Below are positions 54,391 through 64,000 of a stretch of DNA of 64,000 nucleotides, piece after piece (position 1 is the stretch's first letter; every line of letters begins with the position of its first letter). The notes beneath the pieces are model-generated. The model did no database searches. It was given only the letters and a program-made list of their open reading frames with translations, and was not told the origin of the DNA. This DNA is from Maratus speciosus (taxonomy: Eukaryota; Arthropoda; Arachnida; Araneae; Salticidae): the NCBI GenBank assembly GCA_963932465.1, contig OZ010799.1, positions 161,568,761 to 161,632,760 on the forward strand, given 5' to 3'. The position numbers and the translations under genes were made by a program.

Positions 54391-54599
54391 CAGGAGGTCA
54401 GATAAAATTTGGAGGCCAGTTACATTTAGTAGAAGCAGCAATTTCTATTGCTAAAAAAGTCACGTGGTTTAATTATCCAGACTTCAAAAGCAGATACAAG
54501 CTACAAAATACATACAAAGATAAAAATATGTTTATTACCTAATACTACTGTCCCGTACGTAAATTTTACTTATTATATTTATTTATTTATGGTTTGGTC
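54391..54599. other. non-coding stretch
   Basis: No feature is supported. Confidence 0.3.
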
Positions 54600-54795
54600 T
54601 TCATGTAACAAACTCAGGGTTAGTACAGTTCCTGGAATTTCCAGACCAGGAAAATATTATGTACCAGTATTTTGTTATAGAAATTCTCTTCTTAAATAAA
54701 ACAAAATTTCGCACGTTTAACGTAGATTTATTTTTCCATAAAAAATAGTATAATTTTCCTGGAAAATTCCCTGACCCATATGAATCCTGCATACT
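54600..54795. repeat. MITE-like repeat related to 43310 and 6510
   Basis: CAGGGTTAGTACAGTTCCTGG at the left pairs loosely with CCTGACCCATATGAATCCTG at the right. The interior AAATTCTCTTCTTAAATAA and TAAACGTAGATTTATTTTTC is the inverse of parts of 43310-43500. A decayed non-autonomous element. Confidence 0.45.
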
Positions 54796-55430
54796 TCTAC
54801 TTACAAGGGAACCACTTTTGGTGCTGCTGGCACCTAGCAGCGAGACCTGGTGCATTTTGTAACCCTATACATAAAGGTAAGAGATCCGATAAAATTTCTC
54901 TGTTAAAATAATATTTTATATACTTTTTATACTTTTAATTTATTATTATTACATTTTTAGTTGTTTATTTCACGCCAAAAGTGATTTAAGTCGCCAAATA
55001 TGGCGCTACAATTTTTCCGCCCGCTTTATCCTGGGAGTAAATGAACAGTACATATTACAATTATATTAGATTGCGATTTATTTCATAATTGATAGCATAA
55101 GAAACATGAATTAGATCTTTTCCTTTTTTTTTCTATGCAGACGATAAATATATAAATAGTAAATATATTTCTATAAAAGCTGTCAAGATCATTGAAAACT
55201 ATTTTTTAATGAAATACGAAATGAGCAAACTATTTTTTTAACCATTTGGAAAAATGGTTATTGTCCTCCGCCAGGGTAGGAAATCAAAAACATATCTGAA
55301 GCGTTTTATTGGTTGAATCCGCATTTTATTTGTTTCCTGATTGGTCTATACAGTAATCTGTATTTTCCCTTTACTTTCAACAGATATGAATACTTCTGTT
55401 GCCACTATGACAAAAAAGTAATAAAAACTA

Positions 55431-55475
<45 letters not shown>

Positions 55476-56278
55476 CTCAGAAACAAATAGAGATACAGCT
55501 TTCAAACAAATTGCATTTAAAAGTTAATTTTTTTACTCTATACGACGGGTGTAAAAAGTAATATTGTGGGATGATTAGAAGTTTAAGAATGAAATTTCCT
55601 TTAAAATTGGTACAGGAATATTAATGTTTAATCCATGGCGTACGTAATGTATGACCCAGCTCCATAGAAGTTTAAAAATGTACAGTACCTAAAAATGTAA
55701 TCCATGGCGTACGTAATGTATGATCAACTCCGTGCGATTTTTGATGTCTTAAATTTTAGTCTTTGAAAAAATCATTTTTCAAATGGTCGTTGTAATTAGT
55801 TAAATTGCATTATTTTTTTAATCGAATGGAATAAAGTTTCGAATGTTTAAAATGAAATGTTGCTGTATTAAATGGTCCTTTGGTAAAAGTAATAATAAAG
55901 TAGATTAATATTTTTACACAATTTAGAAAAATTACTGTGGCTAATTAGTTCGACATTACAATCAAAAAACCCCTCCTCACGTAAGACAAACAGCTATGAC
56001 GTTTGCCTAGGGTTGCCGGAGAGCTCTACTTTTGAAGAAAAAAAAAAGGAAAACGCCAAAGTTTTCCCCGCTAAAAATATGAATATAATGTCGCAATTTT
56101 TCAAAATTTTTCTTGAGGGAATTTGTAAACTTTTTTTCAATATTTAATACTTATTACTAACTAATTTGTATTTTTAAATGCGTTCCTTTAACTCAATTCA
56201 ATGTTAATAGTCTGATAAGTGGCCTCGAAAATTACACTTTCAGAAAGTTATGCTGCTGTAAAATCAAGAAATATTATT
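54796..56278. other. AT-rich stretch with long A run
   Basis: An A run of about 40 interrupts 55432-55473. TAATCCATGGCGTACGTAAT occurs at about 55629 and 55698, a short direct repeat of about 26 bp. TCGCCAAATATGGCGC near 54990 echoes the MITEs at 29 kb. No gene. Confidence 0.4.
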
Positions 56279-57009
56279 TTAAGGGGATCCGGGACACATT
56301 TCCAAAAAATTTTATTTATTGAGTTAAAATTTTGAATTTTTTTATGATGATTAACCATATCATTTGTAAACAAAATCGCATGATAAAACTTCTTATAATT
56401 TTTTTCTTTAATTTAAAATTTAAATTTTGTTAAAAAGGTGGGGTAGTTTAAAATCGTTATAACTCGAAATATTATGTATAGAATTTCATTTTTTTCATTT
56501 AAATAAACAGAAATATATAAATTTTAATTTAGAGCCAGCATTTAAAAAAAATATTAATTAAAAAAAAATTTAAAATATTTAACGAAAAAATTACAAAAAA
56601 AGTGGTGCAACTTAAAAAAAAAAAATCATATTTTCAAAAGTAAATATTTTTTTTCAAATATGTTGGCTCAAAAGTAAAGTAAAATAATTGAAAAAGATAT
56701 GTTCCGATTTTCAACCCTGTATCGTTAACGGTTCTCGAGTTATAAGAATTTAAATATGAGAAATGGTGAAAAAACCTATCATGAAGAAATACGCAATTTC
56801 GCAAGAACTCGTTTCCTTGACAATCATAGCTTGAAAGGCAGATTTTGAAAACAAACCAAAACGAAAAAAATAATATTTCCTGTTCTAATTAAGATAGAAA
56901 CATGATTTAAACATCATTTTCAGCAGAAAACGGCAGAGAAATTTTTAATCCATTAAAAAAAAAAAAAAAAATTAAAATTTGAAGATTTTTGTGTCCCGGA
57001 CCCCCTTAA
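56279..57009. mobile_element. TTAA-target element with GGGGATCCGGGACAC ends
   Basis: 731 bp; TTAAGGGGATCCGGGACAC and GTGTCCCGGACCCCCTTAA are inverted with TTAA at both sides. The AT-rich interior has no transposase. Confidence 0.78.
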
Positions 57010-57730
57010 CAGAAAAATGTTATCGGTTCTCAAACTTCGTAATAAATGCACAAGGTCTCAATGCTAGGTGCGAGCAGCAACAGAAGTGGTTCCCTTGTTA
57101 GTTCAAAATATCAAATTGCAGTCTTCTAACAAGGTAGGTCTCCTTACTGACCATACTCAGAATATTTTGAAAAAAAAAATACCAATTAATCTATTTATGT
57201 ATGCAATAAAGGATCTGTCACATTTAGTGGCGGAATTACAGTTGAAAGACTGTAAAAAATTAAAATACTTTCGAATATTTGTCGCGAAAAGACGAAAGCG
57301 TCACGCGATTCGGCGTGCAGCACTTTTCATCGCCAAAAGCAAAAGATTTTAATGCATCTGAAAATTGCTTGTTAATTGATTTTGAGAAAGAGTAAAAATA
57401 ATATTTAATGAATTTAAACTTAAACAATGAGAGAGTTTAAGACATATATTTTGTTGTATTAAACATTTATATTGCTTGTTTCTGCAGTTTGGGAAAATAT
57501 TTTCATATATATAAAAAAATTTCATACTAAAAAATATTTTTTCATATATTTAGGCATATTCCAAAATAAAGGCCAGATGAAAAATGCTGCAGTTTTCCAT
57601 TTCAATATCGGAGAACTTTTTGTTTTTATAGCAACAAAATTGAATCGACATTGCTTAATTGGAGTTAGTTTTTAGATTGAAACAATTTTAATTAATTTAA
57701 ATTTTGTTTTAATTCATAGGTATGTCATAA
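57010..57730. other. non-coding stretch
   Basis: A 94-codon plus-strand frame at 57068-57352 ends in a basic stretch (KRRKRHAIRR) but has no family I recognise. It may be chance. Confidence 0.3.
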
Positions 57731-58080
57731 TGTCATAGTTAACTTTCATTATAAAAATATATATGACAAAATTAGAGTTAAAGCAAATTAAAATTGGCAG
57801 AACTAAAGTTATTTAAAATATATTTATTTAAACAAGTTCAACATGAAACATTTTTACCTTAAAGAGTATTTGACATAAAAAAGTATTTTTTGAAATTTTA
57901 TTCCATCGCATACCGGTGATAAATCACAAAATGACAAAATTTTCATTATTTTTTTTACGGACAATCTATCTATTTTCAACCGAAATTTTTTTATAAATAT
58001 ATCTATACTCATGAGAAGAACATTCTATAATTTTTCCAGATTTTTCGGAGTATGCCCGTATGGAGACCTTCCTTGTATGA
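57731..58080 (-). repeat. dispersed repeat R2, copy 2
   Basis: Reverse match to 39165-39480: TTTGACATAAAAAAGTATTT, TTCCATCGCATACCGGTGAT, CGGAGTATGCCCGTATGGAG and ACCTTCCTTGTATG. Diverged, with several indels. Confidence 0.6.
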
Positions 58081-58353
58081 TTAACATACTATGAGCACAG
58101 AAGGACTTTTCTTAATTTTGTCACTACTGTCCGTGTCACTTTAATGAAATTGCGTCAGCTTACTGAGTTGTTGAAATTTTACTCAGCCTTGATTAAAAAC
58201 ATACACACCATAATTTTTCTTTAGACATAATTCTTGAACTTATATCAATGTGGCATATATTTTAAAAATTTACGAATAAAATTCTGGTTCGAATCGATGA
58301 AATGTTATAGCAACGGTTCGATTAGAGGTAGTTGGTTTAAAGAAAAATACTGT
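58081..58353. other. non-coding stretch
   Basis: No feature is supported. Confidence 0.3.
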
Positions 58354-58700
58354 TTAACCCTTTATCTACGGCATTATGATCTACTGCAATTTTTTTCCTG
58401 TTACTACAATGAAAATTAAAGGATAAACATAAAAAAATATTCAACCGTGAGAAATTTAATTATTTAGAGGTAATTAATGAAAATGGTTCTTTAAAGTACC
58501 GTCAGTACACTATGACTAAAATATCGTAACAGAAAATCCATAATGTATTTCAACTGGCACCAGAAAATATTTTAGATTTAATAAGTATATGAAATATAGG
58601 CTTTTTCTCATTTACAAATAAATTGTTTAGCAAATTCCGGCGTCAATCATTTATTTCAACACTTTAGAATTGAAAATTCTTTGCTTTCTGAAAGGGTTAA
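58354..58700. mobile_element. TTAA-target MITE
   Basis: 347 bp between TTAACCCTTTATCTACGGC and TTTCTGAAAGGGTTAA. The right third recurs at 7670-7799. Confidence 0.65.
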
Positions 58701-59128
58701 AAAATCTATTTTTTTAAGGTTTCGATCTTGTTAGCAGTCCTTTAGTTATGCGACCTCAATATTCCAGGGACAACATGTTCTCTCGCATCCCCACATATGC
58801 AATATATTAATTTACATATGCCATTTCTAACATAGCAAAAACGAGCCGGTGCCACAACTTTTTCAATTTCCGATAAAAAAATAATAACAATGAAACAGAA
58901 AAGAAATACCAGGGAAATCATTACTACACTACATTTTAGTAATTACATTTTAAAACAGACGAAAACGATGGATAACTACACAGACGAAAAATAAACAAGG
59001 AGTTTTTCTCCAACACCCAGTATACTGACGGTACTTATAAGTACCACCATTAATTTAACAGTTAAATCAAATACATACACCGTTCACCTAAAATAGCTAG
59101 TCATATTGTATTCTAAGATCATAATCTA
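58701..59128. other. non-coding stretch
   Basis: No gene or repeat recognised. Confidence 0.35.
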
Positions 59129-61639
59129 TCTATACTTCATCATATTATAAAGAGGAAAAAATGGTTTATTTGTCGTAGATAAGCTCAGGAACTACCGAAC
59201 CGATTCTAAAAGTAATGGTATTAAAATGATGGTGTTCGCCCAACTTAGAACATAGGCTATATCTTATGTCGGTGCCACTACCCCAAAGGGGGTGCAGGAG
59301 CAAAAAACGTTCTAAAAATGCGATTTTTGCGTTACTGAAGGGCCTAGAAATATGAAATTTGGAATATTAGTTACTTATAAGATATAAATGGTGTCTAAGA
59401 ACAGTTCTTAAACAATTCGAAATTTAAAAGTGGTGAAAATGCACAAAAAGCGTTCTAAAAAACGTTCTAAATGGTAGTTTCTACATAATCTCAGGAAATA
59501 CCAAACCGATTTCAAAAGTAATGGTATCAAAATGATGATGTTAGTCCAACTTAGAACATAGGCTATATTTTATATCGGTGCCACTACCCCAAAGGGGGTG
59601 CAGGAGCAAAAAACTTTCTAAAATGCGATTTTTGCGTTACTGAAGGGCCTAGAAATATGAAATTTGGAATATTAGTTACTTATAAGATATAAATGGTGTC
59701 TAAGAACAGTTCTTAAACAATTCGAAATTTAAAAGGGGTGAAAATGCGCGAAAAGCGTTCTAAAAAACGTTCTAAATGGTAGTTTCTACACAATCTCAGG
59801 AAATACCAAGCCGATTTAAAAAATAATGGCGTCAAAATGATGGTGAAAATCCTTGTTCCAACATAGGCTATGTTTTATGTCGATGCCACTACCCCAAAGG
59901 GGCTACAGGAGAAAAACGTTCTAAATTGCGGTTTTTGCATGACGGAAGGGCCTTGAATCGTGAAATTTAGAATGGTAGTTAGTTATAAGATATCAATGAT
60001 CACTAAGGACATTTCCTAAAAAAATCGAAATTTAAAAGGGGGGTCAAAATGCGCAAAAAGCGTTGTAAAAAACGTTCTAAATTGCGATTTCTACTCAATC
60101 TCAGGAAATTCCAAAGCTATTTCAAAAGAAATGGTTGCAAATCAATGGTGACAGTCCCTGCTATAACATAGGTTATATTTTATGTTGCTGTCACGACCGT
60201 CTGAGGGTTGAAAAAGCAAAACATGTTCTAATTTGCGTTTTTTGCATAACTGAAGGGTCTAACACTTTGAAGTACGGCATGTTATTTACTTACAAGATGC
60301 AACTGCTTTCTATGAACTGTCGAAAGAAAATTTCAAATTTAACCCCCCGAGCGTCTTGCAAAAGGGTAAAATTGTAATGTTGTTTTCTTTGCATTTTGCT
60401 TTAAATGCTAATAAAATATGATTCTTTCAACATTATAAAAAAAAAAAACTCAATTACAAATATGAATGCAATCTTTAAGAGTATTAATAATTCTTCAATG
60501 TATTTAAAATTCCATAAATCTATAGAATTATATTATCTTAAATATTGCTTGTATTGCTGTGAAACCTGGAGCTTAGTGAACGGAATAATACGCCCCAAAC
60601 ACTTAGAGGGTTAAAAAGATGAAGTGAGCGAAAAGCGTTATAAATTACAATTTTTATGTAATCTTTTCAAATACCAAACCGATTAAAAAAATAATGATAA
60701 CAAATTGTTGGTGATAGAACCTGCTCAAACATAAACTATATTTTATGTCTGTGCCACTACCACCAGAGGGTTGCAGTAGCTAAAAACTTTCTAAATTGCG
60801 ATTTCTGTGATACTGAAAAGGCTAGAAACTTTAAATATGGCATGGTAGTTACTTATAAAATATAAATGCCCTCGAAGAAATGTCGAAAATAAATTCGAAT
60901 TAAAAAGGGGTGAAGTGAAGAGGAGGTGCGAAAAGCATTCTAAAAAAGTTCTAAATTACGATTTCTACGCTATTTCAGGATATATAAACCAAATATAAAA
61001 GTAATAGTTGCGAATTAATGGTAACAGTCTCTGATCCTACACAGGCTATATTTTATGCCGATGATTCTACCACCTGGGATTCACAGGAACAATAAACGCT
61101 CTAAAAAAGTCCTTTAAAAGCTTTCTAAATTACGTTTCTGTGGAATATTAGGAAATAACAAACCAATTTCAAAATTAATGTTGGCAAATTAATGGTGACA
61201 GTTCCTATTTCATTATAGCCCTTTATGTTGAGAGAGGTGGTAGGACTTGGAATTCGACATGATGGATTAATTTTAAGATGCAAGATGATGGTTTCTAAAA
61301 AATTCAAAACTTCAAATGAATACTGAAATGAACGTATTAATTGAGCATAAAAGTTTCAAAATATTTTCTAAATTATTATTTATTTAGTTTTATTACGTTT
61401 TATTAATTTAAGTCTCATTTCTTCCTTATGCAGTGTAACAATGATATTTAATCAAACTGTGTTTTAAATAGTAATTTTTTTAAATTATTCCTAAAAGTAA
61501 TAAGTACCTTTTAATAAAATAAAATATTACCTTTTAATAAAATAAAAAATTAGTTAGTATCTTTTAATAAAAATTAGACATATAAATATCACTTGGCATA
61601 TTTCAAATAATACGCGAGCAAAGCCGCGGTGTTTGCTAG
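59129..61639 (+). mobile_element. non-autonomous Helitron with internal tandem array
   Basis: 5' end TCTATACTTCATCATATTA followed by TAAAGAGGAAA, preceded by A. 3' end: hairpin CGCG-AGCAAAGC-CGCG, then GTGTTTG and CTAG, followed by T (61640). TC...CTAG termini, a 3' hairpin about ten bases before the end and insertion between A and T without target duplication are the Helitron hallmarks. 2511 bp. No Rep/helicase frame is present, so it would depend on an autonomous partner. Confidence 0.85.
59184..60405 (+). repeat. 305-bp tandem units inside the Helitron
   Basis: CTCAGGAA recurs at 59184, 59490, 59795 and 60100, spacings 306, 305 and 305. Each unit contains ACATAGGCTATATTTTATG, GTGCCACTACCCCAAAGGGG, GGCCTAGAAATATGAAATTT and AAAAACGTTCTAAAT. 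More diverged units can be traced on to about 61280 (for example ATACCAAACCGATT near 60670). Identity falls off from left to right. Confidence 0.85.
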
Positions 61640-61640
61640 T

Positions 61641-61760
61641 AATATTATAAATGTCAATGTGTGTCCGAATGTTTGAATGAAGTCAGCGTCTAAACGGATG
61701 AATTAATGCTTTTGTATTTTTTGAATATTGATGGATTGCAACCCGGAAATGAACATAGGC
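61641..61760 (+). repeat. possible start of a second Helitron-type element
   Basis: TAATATTATAAATGTCAATG and TGTGTCCGAATGTTTGAATG directly after the first element resemble the 5' portion of other Helitron-like repeats. No matching 3' end was found nearby. Tentative. Confidence 0.3.
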
Positions 61761-62945
61761 TATGTTTAATTTATTTTATTCAAATATTTTGCTTAATAAT
61801 TCAAAATTTCGTTCACTTTCATACAGAATCAATTGACATTTTCCCGATAAATTTAACAATATTTCTTTCTCGTTGCCAAGAAAATCAAAGTCTGATATAA
61901 AAATTTCTCCTCGGCAATTAATTTTTAACTGAACAATTTCTGCGTAAAAAATGAGAATAAAAAGAAAATAAATATGACGTCATATTTGAAACGAAGAAAA
62001 AAATGAAGTATATTTTATTATATATAAAACATGGATATCGGTTAATTTAATAAGGGTTTTTCTGTCAAAAATTGCGATATAATTAGAAGGAAAAAGAATG
62101 AAAAAGAATATATTATTGATAAAATATTTAACTTGCAAAAATATGACGTCATACTTGAAATAAAACAGGTATTTTCAAGTATTCGTTAATAATACAAGGA
62201 GCATGAATATCATAAACTAATGAAAATAGATAAAAAATGGCGTCATATTTAAAATGAATGAGAAATATTTTTTACTAATACTGATTTATAAGTTTGAATA
62301 TAAGTTACATACAAATGAGAGTTTGCATTCAAAATTCATGTTATGATTATCAGTAGAAGACATTATTTGTGGAAAAAAAGGGATATAAAATTGATTAATA
62401 TATTTTTTTTTTACGCTATTTTCTCTTTAAAATTAAAAAGAATTTAATTTCAATTTGTATAGATGGTACAAAAACATGATTAAAGTAAATTTTCCTAAAA
62501 CTAAAAACATATTTTCACACATTGAAGCTTTATGAATGAATTTATTCCACGGAAGCAAAAATCGTCTGAGCATATTGGCATTTAAACCAAGGATGTAAAT
62601 TAAACTTCAGTGCATTTAAGTGGATTGTTATTGCCCCTACGAATTGAATTTTAAAAAATCGTATGCTATTTTAATTAATTATTTTTAACAAATGGCAATT
62701 AAAACATATCACAAAGGCGAATTTAGTAAAAGGTTTTATCGGATAAAAATGATGTAATATTTTTTCAATTAAAGTATGAATTTTAATTAGAAAACTTTTG
62801 TATATATTTATTTTAATTTCGTCTAATTGATGTCATTTTCATTTCACAAGCTTCGAAATTAAAAATGAAACCATTACATAACAATATACATTTCAAAAAT
62901 AACGTTTTGCATCAAAAGTCGCATTATTTCAAAATGTAACCTTAG
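61761..62945. other. AT-rich stretch with repeated ATGACGTCAT words
   Basis: AATATGACGTCATATTTGAAA (61971), AAATATGACGTCATACTTG (62139) and AATGGCGTCATATTTAAAA (62236) are spaced irregularly and may be remnants of a diverged tandem unit. No gene. Confidence 0.35.
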
Positions 62946-62949
62946 CTTA

Positions 62950-63420
62950 CATTTTAAATAGGGTAACATGACGTGAGACGCCGTGTTATACAAGATGCCG
63001 AATAATGTAGTTTTCATATGCGCAGACGCTGTAGGGAAACGCCGCTCAATTGTAAGGAAGATGGTTCCCTATTGATATTTTAATTTCTGTTTGCGCTCTT
63101 TTAAAAAATTAAGTGGTATTTTTTTATTGCTATTCGTCAAAACACTTCTGGTAAGTGTCAAAAATCATTTACGTGACTTCTATATTTGCCTATATAAGTC
63201 TTAGTTTAAACACCAGAAAAATAAATCTCATGTTTTTAGAAAGTACTGATACCTGGCCTTCAAAGCATAAATGGTGGCTAGTTCCCGCTTCTTCACGTCA
63301 GTGGGGTACGCCGTAGTCTTACCCAATACTTTGGGTAAGTCTACGAAAATTTTTGGGGGTAAGATGCCGGTTTTTCCCCCTCGGGGTAAGATGCCGGTTA
63401 TTTTCCGTTGCAGTCAAATG
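62950..63420. repeat. unclassified repeat with GGGTAAGATGCCGG words
   Basis: Begins ATAGGGTAACATGACGTGAG and later holds GGGGGTAAGATGCCGG and GGGGTAAGATGCCGG in tandem at about 63354-63400. Its less AT-rich composition and these words resemble ends of some pogo-type elements in insects, but I cannot show an inverted partner. Confidence 0.35.
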
Positions 63421-63784
63421 CCTGGCTGTGCCTTCATTGTGTGAATTACTCTTGTATATTAACTAATTTGTCAACAATTTTAATCAGATACTTTAAATCA
63501 ATGATTAAATCGTGATTTTAATCAACTGATTAAAAAAAGCATTAGTTAAAATTATAAATTTTGTAAATGTTTAAAATGACATAAATAAATATTAAAATCT
63601 AAGGTGAATATAAGTTGAAAGATTTCTATATGTATTCTGAGTTATAAATAAATTTTATTGGCCTTATAAATAATTATTTCATAATTTTTAATTTTAATCA
63701 TTGTTAAAACTTTGATGTTAAATGCAGTTATAAATAATTTTAATAAATATAAATATCGGTAGTATATAATATAGTTTTAGATAA
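63421..63784. other. AT-rich stretch
   Basis: No feature is supported. Confidence 0.3.
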
Positions 63785-64000
63785 CTAGGGTCTGCTGCCC
63801 CCTACGAGCTACGCTCGCCAACCTCAATCCAAACACCGCAGACTCTAAAAACACGTTAATTTGATCTGCTTTGAAAAGATAACGGATTAAAATTTTCACC
63901 AACATTCAGAAGATGAGGATTTTTTTTTTAAAGTGAGTGAGAATCAGTGTTAAGAGTGTATAGAAAAGTGCAACAAAACCTCTGAAAAATGTGATTGGAT
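63785..64000 (-). mobile_element. Helitron-like 3' end, second copy
   Basis: CTAG at 63785-63788 terminates a minus-strand sequence with the hairpin CGAGCGTAGCTCG and GTAGGGGGCAGCAGACC, matching the end at 25381. The body runs out of the window to the right (ATTAATTTGAT-type words shared with 25450). Confidence 0.55.

Noticed and set aside
55313..55561. 82-codon ORF with a long lysine run
   Set aside because: The lysines come from a 40-base A run; not a credible protein.
57068..57352. 94-codon ORF ending in basic residues
   Set aside because: No start context, domain or second copy; could be chance in AT-rich DNA.
59184..60405. CRISPR-like array
   Set aside because: Units are 305 bp, contiguous and gradually diverging, within a Helitron in an animal genome; there are no short repeats with unique spacers.
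1..64000. Bacterial or viral origin of the window
   Set aside because: Eukaryotic transposon classes (Helitron, Penelope-like, pogo, hAT), SINEs with Pol III boxes, low coding density and microsatellites all indicate nuclear animal DNA. No viral genes were recognised.

Overview
This is an AT-rich animal nuclear window in which I found no complete host gene. Almost everything recognisable is transposable-element DNA. An arthropod, most likely a chelicerate such as a spider, fits best: the window mixes mariner-superfamily transposons whose transposase has the N-terminal helix-turn-helix found in many arthropod genomes (DUF4817-like), pogo/Tigger, hAT-, TTAA- and Helitron-type elements, a Penelope-like remnant, a gag-like ORF1 of a non-LTR element, and a tRNA-headed SINE of a kind I associate with spiders. 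The taxonomic call is inference; nothing in the window names the species.

Layout. 1-8 kb: a tRNA-bearing repeat in tandem and inverted units, two copies of a CRE-containing MITE, and a dispersed repeat (R1) opened by a foldback element and a 6-bp-TSD MITE. 9-14 kb: an inverted-repeat element, a second R1 copy, a SINE with perfect target duplications inside the tail of a decayed non-LTR ORF1, and a 437-bp hAT MITE. 14-20 kb: a Penelope-like remnant with a GIY-YIG nuclease fragment and inverted arms, palindromic MITEs and a Tc1-like element. 20.5-23.5 kb: the first of two near-identical 3-kb mariner-superfamily transposons with DD41D spacing; the second is at 48.5-51.5 kb in the same orientation. 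24-31 kb: a MITE cluster and a Helitron 3' end. 31-38 kb: the second hAT MITE, nested and abutting TTAA elements, a diverged tandem array, two SINEs and TA-target MITEs. 41-46 kb: two decayed pogo/Tigger elements, one inside a MITE and one split by a MITE. 53-58 kb: a third R1 copy split by a TTAA element whose empty site survives at 10.6 kb. 59.1-61.6 kb: a non-autonomous Helitron with 305-bp tandem units. The end of the window holds another Helitron 3' terminus.

The most interesting system is the pair of DD41D elements. In both, the 358-residue transposase is split into two frames exactly at a CCCTTTC heptamer in correct -1 slippage phase (C CCT TTC), followed five bases later by sequence able to form a stem with an internal hairpin. 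Slipping there restores the family-like reading. Either these transposons use programmed -1 ribosomal frameshifting, or both copies descend from one defective parent moved in trans. Both elements also carry unusually long (about 560 bp) diverged inverted termini.

The only hints of host coding are a short candidate terminal exon near 47.83 kb and a 108-codon ORF before it; both are weak. The elements do not form a pathway. Their nesting gives a relative insertion history, which I record entry by entry.
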